Positions 41,791-51,389 of a DNA stretch of 64,000 nucleotides are shown one piece after another (within the stretch, counting starts at the first letter, position 1; each line of letters starts with the position of its first letter). The notes beneath the pieces are model-generated. The model had not been told where the DNA came from. It worked only from the letters and a program-made list of their open reading frames with translations, and made no database searches. The position numbers were made by a program, and so were the translations under genes. The DNA lies in contig DAOTHY010000005.1 in NCBI GenBank assembly GCA_035447925.1, positions 1 through 64,000 of the forward strand, written 5' to 3'. The DNA comes from JASUTC01 sp035447925 (lineage in GTDB: Bacteria > Thermotogota > Thermotogae > MWEM01).

Positions 41791-43385
41791 TTATCCGTTA
41801 TTCTCAAATATCTCCTCAACTACCGCTTTCGCCTGTTCATAGGAGGTCGTTCGCCTGTCTCTCATTAAAAATTCCACGATGAGCGAACGATCTTTTTTGA
41901 TAAAAGCCTCCAAAGCCCATTCCATTCTCATGATTCTGGGCATAAGATACCATTTGATGATTCTTTCCGTAAGTTTTGGCGCTAACACTTCCGGGTGGAT
42001 GCCTCTGCCATCGACGATGGCGGGAAATTCGCAGGCACAATCATTCGGAAGACCTTGAATGACTACTTCTGTTTCATCTTTACCCATCGAGTTCATTGTA
42101 TTGACCACCAATCGTGTGGGGTTGTTGTTGGCGATGGCATCGATGAATGGGATATGTTGTTCGCCGCTTAAACGACTGTGATCAAAGATTTGGTTGACCT
42201 GATCTCTGATATCCTCAGGGAATTGGTTGATATTCTCATTGATAAATGCTTTGACCGATAAGTCTTTCGTTGCCGATGCCTGTTCCATTATCATTTTCAT
42301 CATTTCCTGAAGGGTCTTTGCTATGGTATACACCTTATCCTGATACCATTTCCATCCCAGATCGGAATCAAACCCACCCCAGGGTGCCCCATACCACTTT
42401 TTCTTTGTTTCAAGGTTATAATGATATTTCCAACTGGAATTACGCTGGGTATCTCCAATGGGGAACATGCCGTAGAAGCTGTATAAATCCCAGGCTACTG
42501 GGGAAAGCTGATCATCTGGCGGATCTTTTGGATGCCATTCTTTTCTGCTGTTAAAATATTCTTCAAGTTTCGGGTACAGATTTTCTCCGTCTTTTTCAAA
42601 ACGGTTCAACCAAATCCCGTGATTGACGCCTGCTACCTGCCAGTCAATTTGTGACATGGGTATCCCGATGGCATCTGCCAGATGTCTGACTTCGTGATGT
42701 CCGTGGCAGAATCCCACCATGTTTGTATTGGTTTGCCGATGAATTAAAGTGGTTCCTTCAAATACCGGGTTTGCCGCTTGGAGCAACCAGGGGTTTTTAG
42801 CGCCGTTGTTTTCCATTTTTTGGGCTATTTCAAGAANNNNNNNNNNNNNNNNNNNNNNNNNNNNNNNNNNNNNNNNNNNNNNNNNNNNNNNNNNNNNNNN
42901 NNNNNNNNNNNNNNNNNNNNNNNNNNNNNNNNNNNNAGCAACCAGGGGTTTTTAGCGCCGTTGTTTTCCATTTTTTGGGCTATTTCAAGAAAATACGATA
43001 ATTGATTCCAATTAGTCAGGGTATAATAATCTGATACCATGTTGAATTCCTGCGTATCAATTCCCCTTTGATAACCGTGTTTTTCTCCTATTTTCCGCAT
43101 TCTTTCCAGAAAAGCGTGTCCACCAACCAAAGCCGAATTAATCACGAAATCTGAGTTGGAAATCGCCTCATCTACTTGAGTTGTTGTTGAAAAACGGATC
43201 TTTGCATCAAATTCATCTGAAATTCTCTGAGCCAAAAAGGATACGGCGTTTAGTCTGTTCTCATCGATATCCATCAGCACTACTTCGCTACCCATTAAAC
43301 TATCCGTCTTACAAATGTCACTGACCAATCGCATGGAAAAGATTGCACTTCCCGCTCCAATGATACCTATTCTAACTGCTGCCAT
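41791..43385 (-). CDS. aglA: alpha-glucosidase, GH4 family (AglA type), interrupted by an assembly gap
   Basis: A NAD- and Mn-dependent glycosidase that hydrolyses maltose-like alpha-glucosides by a redox mechanism. The N-terminal NAD-binding motif is IGIIGAGSAIFS, then NFVINSALVGG, and the metal-binding Cys-His stretch GFCHGHHEV; the chain resembles Thermotoga AglA almost to its end. A 100-N gap at 42837-42936 splits the frame, but the 55 bases before it and after it are identical, so the contigs overlap. Removing 155 bases gives an intact 479-residue protein (the known enzyme has about 480). ATG 43385 follows AGGAATTT. Divergent from the glycyl radical operon. Confidence 0.88.
42837..42936. 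other. assembly gap of 100 N inside aglA (spurious)
   Basis: A run of exactly 100 N. The 55 bases at 42782-42836 are repeated exactly at 42937-42991, so the two contigs overlap and no sequence should be missing here. An overlap of 55 is a typical assembler k-mer size. Confidence 0.9.
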
Positions 43386-43424
43386 TTAAAATTCCTCCAA
43401 TTCTTTTATATTTACATTATGACA

Positions 43425-43433
43425 ATTATACCA
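43425..43433 (-). promoter_or_regulatory. extended -10 promoter of aglA
   Basis: On the minus strand TGG directly precedes TATAAT (43430-43425), about 40 bases before the ATG. No clear -35 box. Confidence 0.5.
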
Positions 43434-43696
43434 GAAAAAGATTATGTAAAAAATGGCTGAAAAGAGATTCTCAAGATGGAAATAAAATCAGAGATTATTC
43501 CTTTCGGATGTTTTCAAATCACCTTTTTTGTAGTATGATGAATAGGTATCGCTTTGAATGATTCGGAACACACTGAGTGTACTCATCAATGTTATTCAAG
43601 GACATTATTGGTGAGGCTTAAAAAAGAGATTCAAATAGCGAAAAAGAGATGCGATGAGTATACAATTTTCTGAATGACTTAAAACGGAGGAAGAAA
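43434..43696. other. intergenic leader region of the glycyl radical operon
   Basis: No gene is seen in this stretch. A weak promoter is possible at 43511-43539 (TTTTCA, 17-base spacer, TATGAT). A palindrome ACACT-G-AGTGT occurs at 43570-43580 and might be an operator, but its size is modest. The activase start codon TTG follows GGAGGA at the 3' end. Confidence 0.35.
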
Positions 43697-44611
43697 TTGT
43701 CAAAGGGAAATGTTTTTAACATCAAGCGTTATTCCATACACGATGGGCCTGGCATCAGAACTACAATTTTTCTAAAGGGGTGCCCTCTTAACTGTGTCTG
43801 GTGTCATAATCCTGAAGGGATTCAGCGGGGTGTATCCTTTTTCTACGATGCGAAGCGCTGTCTGAAATGTCTAAATTGTGTTCTCGTTTGTCCTCAGAAA
43901 TGTTTGGTTTACAATCAGTCAGGTATACAGATCAGTCTCGATCAATGTATTCATTGTGATGCTTGTGTTAGGGCATGTCCGAGTAATGCATTGAGTAAAA
44001 ATGGCATGATGTATACATCAGAAGAATTGATGTCAATTATTATGAAAGATCTTGCCTTTTACGATGAATCAGGCGGTGGCGTGACCTTTTCAGGGGGAGA
44101 ACCCCTTTACCAATTTGATTTTCTTCTAGAGATGCTTAAAAAATGCAGATTGTATCGGATTCATACTACAGTGGATACCTCCGGTTATTGTTCGTTGGAT
44201 AAAATCCGTCAAATAAAGGATTTAGCGGATCTTATTCTCTACGATATCAAGTTTTCAGATGATGATTTGCATATCAAATACACCGGTATCTCCAATATAC
44301 CCATCAGACAAAACTTGGCGTATCTGATATCTCAGGGAAAAAAGATTTGGATCAGGATACCGGTTATTCCCGGTTTGAACGATAAAGAGGAACACATGGA
44401 AAAGATTATCGAATGGTTGAAAGTACTCGGATTTAAGGGAAGGATTCACTTGTTAGCTTATCATGATTTGTCATCGGTTAAAGAGAAAAAAATGATGGAG
44501 TATGCGGATCAAAAAAGAGCTGATTTAATAATTAACAGGCAAAATGACAACATAGGGCTTATCCGGGAAAAATTTCTTGCTCAAGGCTTTGAAGTACTGA
44601 TTGGAGGATGA
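43697..44611 (+). CDS. glycyl radical enzyme activating enzyme (radical SAM)
   Basis: A 304-residue activase that uses S-adenosylmethionine and an iron-sulfur cluster to install the glycyl radical on the enzyme encoded next. The radical SAM motif CPLNCVWC (about residues 29-36) is of the pyruvate formate-lyase activase type (KGCPLNCVWCHNPEG). A two-cluster ferredoxin insert follows (CLKCLNCVLVCP and CIHCDACVRACP, about 54-105), as in HypD-, Cut- and Bss-type activases. The GGGVTFSGGEPL stretch matches the SAM-binding region. The start is TTG 43697 after GGAGGA. It overlaps the enzyme gene in ATGA. Confidence 0.93.
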   Translation: MSKGNVFNIKRYSIHDGPGIRTTIFLKGCPLNCVWCHNPEGIQRGVSFFYDAKRCLKCLNCVLVCPQKCLVYNQSGIQISLDQCIHCDACVRACPSNALSKNGMMYTSEELMSIIMKDLAFYDESGGGVTFSGGEPLYQFDFLLEMLKKCRLYRIHTTVDTSGYCSLDKIRQIKDLADLILYDIKFSDDDLHIKYTGISNIPIRQNLAYLISQGKKIWIRIPVIPGLNDKEEHMEKIIEWLKVLGFKGRIHLLAYHDLSSVKEKKMMEYADQKRADLIINRQNDNIGLIREKFLAQGFEVLIGG

Positions 44612-46974
44612 AAATGAACGAAAGAATCAAGCGATTAAGAGAAAAAAGTTATACTCAAAAGCCACATGTTTCATCGGAACGAGCAAAGCTGGTTACAGAT
44701 TTTTACAAAGAGAATAACGGGAAATACGCTGTCCCCCTGATGCGGGCATTAAATTTTAAAAACTTGTGTGAACATCAGACCCTATATATCGGATCGGAAG
44801 AACTAATCATCGGGGAAAGAGGTCCTTTTCCAAAACATGTTCCCACATTTCCGGAATTGACATGTCATAGTCTTGAGGATTTAAAAGTTCTTGATCAACG
44901 CACTATGACCTCCTATCATGTATCGGAGCAGGACATACAAGTCTATGAGAAGGAGATCATCCCTTTTTGGACAGGAAAAAGCATCAGAGATCACATTGTT
45001 CCCAATATGAACATGCAATGGAATCAATTGTATGAAGCTGGTGTTTTCACTGAATTTATGGAGCAACGAGCTCCTGGACATACCACCCTTGACGGTAAGA
45101 TTTATCAGATGGGAACGTCTGATTTCAAGCTTAAAATACAAAAGACCAAAGATGCCCTTGATTATCTATCAGACGGGCTGGCCTATGACAAATCTCAAGA
45201 GCTGGATGCCATGATGATTTCCTGTCAGGCGATTGAGATTTTTGCCCAACGTCATGCCCAGTTGGCCGAGCAGATGGCAAAGACGGAAAATGATCGCAAG
45301 CGTGTAGAGGAATTACTTGAGATTGCTCGAGTGTGCAGAAAGGTTCCACTCAATAAGCCTGATACGTTTCACGAGGCTATTCAGATGTATTGGTTTATTC
45401 ATCTGGGCACAGTGATGGAATTAAACGGTTGGGATGCTATGAATCCAGGGCATTTGGACCAGCATCTTTTTCCATTTTACAAAAGGGATTTTGAAAGAGG
45501 GCAGATCGATCAAGAGAAAGCCAAAGAACTTCTAGAATGCCTCTGGATCAAATTCAACAATCAAACGGCTCCGCCAAAAGTTGGTGTGACGGCTCTTGAA
45601 AGCGGTACTTATAATGACTTTACAAATATCAATATTGGCGGTCTGCGCCCAGATGGTAGCGATGGGGTAAATGATCTATCATACTTGCTGCTGGAGGTTA
45701 TTGATGAGATTCACTTATTACAGCCAGGCTGTAACATACAGGTTAGCCGAAAAACTCCGGACGCTTTTGTAAAAAAAGCCTGCGAGTTGATCCGAAAGGG
45801 TTACGGGTATCCCAGCGTCTTTAATGCAGATGAAACGATTATGGAAATGGTGAGAGTCGGTAAGACGGTTGAAGACGCCAGGGAGGGGGGATGCAGTGGT
45901 TGCATCGAAACAGGAGCATTTGGTAAAGAGGCTTACATCCTCACTGGGTATTTGAATGTACCGAAAATACTGGAATTGACTTTGAATAACGGAATTGATC
46001 CGCTAAGTGGTAAAAGGGTTTCCATACAAACCGGTGATCCGGAGGGTTTTGATCAGTATGAAAAACTATTAAAGGCGTTTAAAAAGCAGTTGGAATATAT
46101 CGTAGACGTAAAAATCAAGGGAAATAATTATATTGAACGGGTATATGCCAAACAAATGCCAGCGCCTTTTTTAAGTGTTTTTATCAGCGATTGCATTGAA
46201 AACGCAAAGGATTACTATGATGGCGGTCCCAGATATAACACGAATTATATCCAATGCTGCGGGATTGGAACGATTACCGACAGCCTTTCTGCGATCAAAC
46301 ATCATGTTTACGATGGGAAGCGGTTGGCATTAAAAAGCTTGGTGGATATCTTGAACAGGAATTTTGAAGGTGATGAAATTCTCAGGAACTATTTGATCAA
46401 TAAAACACCCTTTTACGGTAATGATGAGGATGAAGCGGATGACATCATGCGTGAAACTTTTGACATGCTTTACGAAACAATCGACGGGAAACGTAATACA
46501 AAAGGCTCATTTTATCATATTAATATGCTGTCCACAACTTGTCATGTATATTTTGGTAAAAAGTTGGGGGCTACCCCAAATGGCAGGTTAAGGTTTTTGC
46601 CTGAATCTGATGGTACATCGCCTTCCCACGGGGCAGATACAAATGGTCCCACAGCCGTCATTAAGTCGTTGTCCAAGATGGATCAAGTTAAAACAGGCGG
46701 AACGTTGCTTAATCAGCGCTTTCTTCCGTCTGTTATTCAAGGAGAGGAGGCTATCGACAAGTTAGCAAAATTGATCAGGACTTATTTCAGATTGAACGGG
46801 CATCATATTCAATTCAACGTGGTGGATTCAAAAACGTTACTAGAGGCACAAAAGTACCCTGATCAGTATCGGGATTTACTGGTAAGAGTAGCCGGATACA
46901 GTGACTATTTTATTGATTTGGATCAATTTCATCAGGAAGAGATAATTGCAAGAACGATTCACGATGAACTATAA
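44608..46974 (+). CDS. glycyl radical enzyme, trans-4-hydroxyproline dehydratase-like
   Basis: A 788-residue glycyl radical enzyme. The thiyl cysteine lies in GCSGCIETG (about residues 430-438) and the radical glycine in VRVAGYSDYF (about 755-764, at the C-terminus). The closest match I recall is HypD, trans-4-hydroxy-L-proline dehydratase (789 residues), by the EQRAPGH, WDAM and MLSTTCHVYFG stretches. I see no adjacent proC, which often accompanies hypD, so the substrate is not certain; relatives include propanediol and choline-type dehydratases. Start ATG 44608 overlaps the activase stop. These enzymes are oxygen-sensitive, supporting an anaerobic life. Confidence 0.82.
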   Translation: MKMNERIKRLREKSYTQKPHVSSERAKLVTDFYKENNGKYAVPLMRALNFKNLCEHQTLYIGSEELIIGERGPFPKHVPTFPELTCHSLEDLKVLDQRTMTSYHVSEQDIQVYEKEIIPFWTGKSIRDHIVPNMNMQWNQLYEAGVFTEFMEQRAPGHTTLDGKIYQMGTSDFKLKIQKTKDALDYLSDGLAYDKSQELDAMMISCQAIEIFAQRHAQLAEQMAKTENDRKRVEELLEIARVCRKVPLNKPDTFHEAIQMYWFIHLGTVMELNGWDAMNPGHLDQHLFPFYKRDFERGQIDQEKAKELLECLWIKFNNQTAPPKVGVTALESGTYNDFTNINIGGLRPDGSDGVNDLSYLLLEVIDEIHLLQPGCNIQVSRKTPDAFVKKACELIRKGYGYPSVFNADETIMEMVRVGKTVEDAREGGCSGCIETGAFGKEAYILTGYLNVPKILELTLNNGIDPLSGKRVSIQTGDPEGFDQYEKLLKAFKKQLEYIVDVKIKGNNYIERVYAKQMPAPFLSVFISDCIENAKDYYDGGPRYNTNYIQCCGIGTITDSLSAIKHHVYDGKRLALKSLVDILNRNFEGDEILRNYLINKTPFYGNDEDEADDIMRETFDMLYETIDGKRNTKGSFYHINMLSTTCHVYFGKKLGATPNGRLRFLPESDGTSPSHGADTNGPTAVIKSLSKMDQVKTGGTLLNQRFLPSVIQGEEAIDKLAKLIRTYFRLNGHHIQFNVVDSKTLLEAQKYPDQYRDLLVRVAGYSDYFIDLDQFHQEEIIARTIHDEL

Positions 46975-47368
46975 AAAAACCGGAAAGCTTCCCTGCTTTC
47001 CGGCCATTGTTAAACATTTTCCGGCTTGCTGCTGCTAACAATCCCCAGAAAATATCAAGGAGATTTTCCGTTCCTAAAAATGGTGTTTTGCTCTTCTCAA
47101 GGGGTTTTACTATTGTGCTTTTTGTTTACACCACGTTCTTCGATTGAAGCTGTTCTGGCTTTATCGAGTCTATTGCTTCACGGTTAACCAATGAATAATC
47201 GCTACATTACTGAGGGTGGGATATAGCGAGCTTCAGGTTAAAAAATCTCCCTGGGTTCTTTCAATCTGAATGAACCTATCCTCATTGTACAACATTTGAA
47301 CTCATTTTTGGTGACTGATTGAATAAGATTTGCAATCCATAAGGTAAAAATATTCTAAAATCATTATA
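46971..47368 (-). ncRNA. candidate structured RNA or long 3' UTR beside the diguanylate cyclase
   Basis: No gene fits 46975-47406. On the minus strand a TATAAT (47368-47363) with a 17-base-spaced weak -35 precedes it, and a strong terminator at 47003-46973 ends it, giving an RNA of about 385 bases. Stems seen by eye: a 9-bp hairpin (47199-47207 with 47221-47229, one G-U pair), TGAAGC/GCTTCA (47145-47150, 47175-47180), GAAAAT/ATTTTC (47048-47053, 47063-47068) and a crossing pair TGGTGT/ACACCA (47081-47086, 47128-47133) with CCCC/GGGG (47043-47046, 47101-47104). Motifs of tmRNA, RNase P, 6S or SRP RNA were not found. It may instead be the 3' UTR of the cyclase gene. Confidence 0.3.
46973..47003 (-). 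terminator. intrinsic terminator on the minus strand after the diguanylate cyclase region
   Basis: On the minus strand CCGGAAAGC (47003-46995) pairs with GCTTTCCGG (46988-46980) around AGGGAA, followed by seven T residues. The T-run is on the minus strand only; on the plus strand the hairpin lies just after the glycyl radical enzyme stop codon and has no T-run. Confidence 0.85.
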
Positions 47369-47406
47369 TTAAGTGAAAATGATCTCATTAAAAAGAGAAT
47401 GTTGGA

Positions 47407-48321
47407 TTATGTACCACTGTTCTTGCAAAAAGTAATTTGATTTCTGCCATTGTTTTTTGATTGATAGAGGGCCATATCCGCAAGATTAACATAGTATTCC
47501 ACCTGCTTGTCATACTCCGGGATTAGTGCACAGGCACCAATGCTGACGGTGATGACATTTGAGACTTTGGAATAATGATGAGGGATGGATAGATTGAAGA
47601 TTGCCTGAAGCATATCGTTTGAAATTTTTTGCATGCCTTGCTTATCTGTATCGGGGAGAATACACAAAAATTCCTCCCCGCCAAAACGACCGGCAATATC
47701 TGTCGGTCTTTTTAACGTATTGGAAAGGGTTTGAGCAACTGCATGGAGGGTGATATCTCCGGCTAAATGACCGTAATTATCGTTGTACAGCTTGAAAAAA
47801 TCGATATCAAGCATACTGAAACCGATCGGTGTTTGATTACGAACCGCCCTTTTGAGTTCTCTTTCGAATACCTCCATAATGCCTCTCCTATTTGCAATCC
47901 CGGTAAGTCGGTCTGTGTTGGATAATTGCAGCAGTTTGTCACGGTTTTGTTTCATTTGAAGGTGGTTTCTAACTCTTAATTTTACAATATCAATATTGAA
48001 GGGTTTTCGGATGTAATCTACTGCACCTAAATTGAGACCTTCGGATTCATTTCCGGTGTCGTTTAAAGCGGTGACGAAAATGATGGGGATGTTCTTAAGT
48101 TCTTCATCTTTTTTTAATTCACTGCACACTTCAAAGCCGTTCATACCTGGCATCATCACGTCTAAAAGGATCAGATCGGGTTTTGTCTCCTTGGCAACTT
48201 TTAAAGCTTCTTCGCCGTTTTTTGCAAACAGTGTATTGTATTCCTCTTTTAAGGTGGCATTGAGTATGATGATATTCTGGGTTACATCATCGACGATCAA
48301 AATAGTCTGTTTTTCACTCAT
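47407..48321 (-). CDS. response regulator diguanylate cyclase (REC-GGDEF)
   Basis: A 304-residue PleD-like protein that makes cyclic di-GMP from two GTP. The receiver domain (about residues 1-125) has the phospho-acceptor Asp in LILLDVMMP (about 54). The GGDEF domain (about 130-295) has the catalytic RFGGEEF, with an RPTD inhibitory site (RxxD) five residues before it, so product inhibition is expected. ATG 48321 has GAGGA upstream. The start is 10 bases after the hybrid kinase stop, so the kinase is the likely phosphoryl donor. Confidence 0.93.
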   Translation of the reverse strand: MSEKQTILIVDDVTQNIIILNATLKEEYNTLFAKNGEEALKVAKETKPDLILLDVMMPGMNGFEVCSELKKDEELKNIPIIFVTALNDTGNESEGLNLGAVDYIRKPFNIDIVKLRVRNHLQMKQNRDKLLQLSNTDRLTGIANRRGIMEVFERELKRAVRNQTPIGFSMLDIDFFKLYNDNYGHLAGDITLHAVAQTLSNTLKRPTDIAGRFGGEEFLCILPDTDKQGMQKISNDMLQAIFNLSIPHHYSKVSNVITVSIGACALIPEYDKQVEYYVNLADMALYQSKNNGRNQITFCKNSGT

Positions 48322-48331
48322 GATTCAGTCC

Positions 48332-51226
48332 TCACTTTAAGCTTTCGTGTTTTGGAGTGATTTTCATCAGCTCTTTGAAAGCATCTTGATAATTCAAAGC
48401 ATTGATTTTTGGCTTGAGTGCTTTAACGAGTTCTGAATAACCTAAGGTTTCAAGCTTTCTCTGATTTTCATTGAGATAGTCAATAGCTGACAGTTCGTTC
48501 TTGATCAACATTTCTTCCAAAGAGCGAATGATCAGCATCAGTTCGCTGTCAGCTTTGCCATTTGACGTTGCTTGATTTATGGTGTTTTTGTTTTCTGTGG
48601 GGTTCATGGGTTTCCAGAATTCGGAAATTTTCTTTATCAATTGATATTTTTTTAGCGGTTTGGTCAGAAAAGAATCCATGCCCGCAGCATAGCACTCCTT
48701 TTCCTGCTCTTTTGATGCGGTTGCAGTAAGAGCAAAGATAATGGCTTTGTTCTTGTTGCTCTTTTCTTCTTCTTCTCTGATAAGTTTTGCGGCAGATATT
48801 CCATCCAATACTGGCATAAAGAGATCCATTAATATTATATCGGGTTGTTCTGTTTTTGCCAGAATAACCGCTTCTTCCCCGTTGATCGCTTCTAATATTC
48901 TAATATCCTGATCATATTCTTTTAAGTATTCCCTGAATAAATAACGGCTCATCTCCATATCATCAACAATCAAAAATGTAGGTTTGTTTGGTTTTGTTTC
49001 AAGGGTTGTGAGGGAGTTCTTTTTCGGGTTGAAAGCCTCGTCAATAGCCATTCTTTTTATGATGGTTTCATCATCCACTGTGTTTTTAAATTTTGTTTGG
49101 ATATGGAAGAAAAAGGTTGATCCTTTAAACGGTTCGCTATTAAATTGAATCGTGCTGTCCATTATTTTGGCAATTTTTTGGGACAAAACCAATCCAAGAC
49201 CGGTTCCGCCAAACTTTTTTGTTGTGGAAGCGTCTCCTTGCGAAAACGCCTTAAACAAGTTTTGCTGTTGCTCTTGATCCATCCCGATTCCAGTATCTCT
49301 GACTGAAAATGAGAATTTTCCTTTTTCTTTGGAGAGAGAAGTAAACTCGACCTTGAGTTCGATTTCACCTGATTCGGTAAATTTTAACGCATTTGATAGG
49401 AGATTGACTAGTATCTGTTTTAATCGTACACCATCGATAAAGGCGAATTTAGGGATATCGTGTCCAATAGTGGCTATAAATTTTAGGTGTTTTTTTAAAA
49501 GGGAGTGTTTGAACATCTCAACCGATTCTTCAATGATTAGATGAATATCACAAAAGGATTCATCCAACTGTATTTTGTCTTCTGTCATCTGCGAAAAATC
49601 CAGAATGTCGTTAACAATTTCCAGCAAGACGGTTGCATTAGCATTTACACTCTCTATATAATCCTTTTGTGTCGTGGTTAAAGGAGTGTTTTTAAGTAAT
49701 TCAGTAAAACCAATGATGCCATTTAATGGCGTTCTGATTTCGTGGCTCATATTGGATAAAAATTCAGATTTTGCTTTTCCGGCTTTTTCAGCCTTGTTTT
49801 GAACTTCTTTTAATTGGGTGATATCAATGCTGGTTGCCATAATGCATTCTTTACCCTCGTAGTGCATGACTTTCAAATTGATTTTGACCCACAAAAATTG
49901 ACCGTTTTTTCGCTTTGAACGCCACTCGAATTCTTGAGGCCCTTCATTCGTAGTCTTTCTGATCCACTGTACTGCTTCATCATACGAGTATGGCGGCTCA
50001 CTCACCAGGGTTTTAAAGTCTATTTCATCTTTATGTTGTACGCCAAAAAGCTTTAATGCTTGATTATTGACTTCAATGATTTCTCCTGTTTGCGGCTCGT
50101 GAATGATAATGGCAACAGGGGAGTCCCAAAAGAGCGAACTGAATTGTTTCTCACGTTTTTCAAGCTCTTCAGCGGCTTGCTTTTGCTCGGTCGTATCCCT
50201 TATAAAAACGACCAATCGGGGGTCGTTGAGATGAAAAAGGGTAACGCTGATAGCTGCATCAAAAAGTTCCCCACTCTTCTTTCTCAGTTTTGTCTGAAAT
50301 CGATCATATCCCTTTGATAAAATCATTTGCCTATGCATGTTTGTTTGTTCGCTTGTTTCGGTCTGTTCAAGATTTCGGATGTTTAATTTCAACAATGTAT
50401 CTTTATCATATCCTAACATTGTACAAAAAGCTGAATTTACCATCAGAAGATTACCGTCCAGATCAGTAATGCAAAAACCATCAATGGTTGTTTCCAAAAT
50501 GGCGTTTAATTCCTTCTCTTTAGCCCTGGTGGATGTGATATCTCTTGCGGCGGCGTAGATCAAGTTGCCATGTGGGTGGGAACGCCATTCTAAGGTTTTA
50601 TACTGTCCAGTTTTGGAAAGATAACGATTGGTGAAATTAACCACGTCATTTTGGTGATTAAGATTTTGAATAGCCTCTTTTGTAGGTTCGATATCATCCG
50701 GATGGACAAAATCAAGAAAATACCGGCCTTCCAATTCCTGGACAGGATGACCGAGTACATGTTCCCATTCATTATTCAATTTGATAAATCGGCCTTGATT
50801 ATCGGCAATACATAATAGATCCAAGTTGATCAAAAAAAAGTTTTCGTATTGATTGAGTTTTTTCATGTCATCGGTCATGTCCATAAACAAGAATGATACG
50901 AGAGATTTTTCATGGGAAAAGACAAATATGCGATACCATCGATTGAGAGTTTTAAAATGGTGAATAAAGGAATGCGAACCGCCTTGGAAGGCGATTTGGC
51001 CAACAAGATTAATTTGTTCCTCGGAGAATGGCAGTTCATACTGATCGATAAGTGATTGATTTCCGGAAACCAGATCATCACTGTTTAAGCCAATGAGAGC
51101 TTCATACTCTCGATTAGCTTTGATCAATTGAAAACGAATCGACTTGTTGGACTTTTCTATGAGTTTGTAATCAGCAAACGGAAAAGGACAGGTTTCCATT
51201 GATTCAATGAAATCCACGGTATTCAT
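48332..51226 (-). CDS. hybrid sensor histidine kinase with four PAS-like domains
   Basis: A 964-residue cytosolic sensor with no membrane segment. It has four PAS-like regions (about residues 1-115, 125-240, 245-360 and 365-490), the last two ending in PAC-like DITSTRAKEKE or DTTEQKQAAEE linkers. HisKA follows with the phospho-accepting His in FLSNMSHEIRTPLNG (about 498), then HATPase with N, G1 and G2 boxes (NALKFT, DTGIGM, GGTGLGL). A receiver domain (Asp in IILMDLFMP, about 800) and a helical C-terminal end come last. With the REC-GGDEF gene 10 bases downstream it forms a phosphorelay that controls c-di-GMP. Confidence 0.92.
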   Translation of the reverse strand: MNTVDFIESMETCPFPFADYKLIEKSNKSIRFQLIKANREYEALIGLNSDDLVSGNQSLIDQYELPFSEEQINLVGQIAFQGGSHSFIHHFKTLNRWYRIFVFSHEKSLVSFLFMDMTDDMKKLNQYENFFLINLDLLCIADNQGRFIKLNNEWEHVLGHPVQELEGRYFLDFVHPDDIEPTKEAIQNLNHQNDVVNFTNRYLSKTGQYKTLEWRSHPHGNLIYAAARDITSTRAKEKELNAILETTIDGFCITDLDGNLLMVNSAFCTMLGYDKDTLLKLNIRNLEQTETSEQTNMHRQMILSKGYDRFQTKLRKKSGELFDAAISVTLFHLNDPRLVVFIRDTTEQKQAAEELEKREKQFSSLFWDSPVAIIIHEPQTGEIIEVNNQALKLFGVQHKDEIDFKTLVSEPPYSYDEAVQWIRKTTNEGPQEFEWRSKRKNGQFLWVKINLKVMHYEGKECIMATSIDITQLKEVQNKAEKAGKAKSEFLSNMSHEIRTPLNGIIGFTELLKNTPLTTTQKDYIESVNANATVLLEIVNDILDFSQMTEDKIQLDESFCDIHLIIEESVEMFKHSLLKKHLKFIATIGHDIPKFAFIDGVRLKQILVNLLSNALKFTESGEIELKVEFTSLSKEKGKFSFSVRDTGIGMDQEQQQNLFKAFSQGDASTTKKFGGTGLGLVLSQKIAKIMDSTIQFNSEPFKGSTFFFHIQTKFKNTVDDETIIKRMAIDEAFNPKKNSLTTLETKPNKPTFLIVDDMEMSRYLFREYLKEYDQDIRILEAINGEEAVILAKTEQPDIILMDLFMPVLDGISAAKLIREEEEKSNKNKAIIFALTATASKEQEKECYAAGMDSFLTKPLKKYQLIKKISEFWKPMNPTENKNTINQATSNGKADSELMLIIRSLEEMLIKNELSAIDYLNENQRKLETLGYSELVKALKPKINALNYQDAFKELMKITPKHESLK

Positions 51227-51288
51227 TCTTCCTCCATATGTTCGTTAACAAAAATTGGAGAAACACGGTATCGTTTCTAATCATCCTG

Positions 51289-51297
51289 ATTATATCA
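51289..51297 (-). promoter_or_regulatory. extended -10 promoter of the hybrid kinase/diguanylate cyclase operon
   Basis: On the minus strand TGA directly precedes TATAAT (51294-51289), 63 bases from the kinase start codon. Confidence 0.5.
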
Positions 51298-51389
51298 TCA
51301 AAAGGAAGATACACAAAAGAACAGTATGCTTCTTTCTGATGCTTGGGGTTTAACCAATGATGTGAATTGATCAGTCAATCGCTTTTTGA

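Noticed and set aside
42782..42991. 55-base direct repeats around the gap as target-site duplication or attachment site
   Set aside because: They flank only N residues, and collapsing them restores an intact gene, so they are an assembly overlap and not a mobile-element mark.
43570..43580. ACACT-G-AGTGT palindrome before the glycyl radical operon as an operator
   Set aside because: Only five bases per arm, no second copy, and no match to the Rex site; such sites occur by chance.
47211..47235. T-box-like AGGGTGG stretch on the plus strand
   Set aside because: It resembles the antiterminator core, but no matching terminator, aminoacylation gene or downstream gene on that strand exists.
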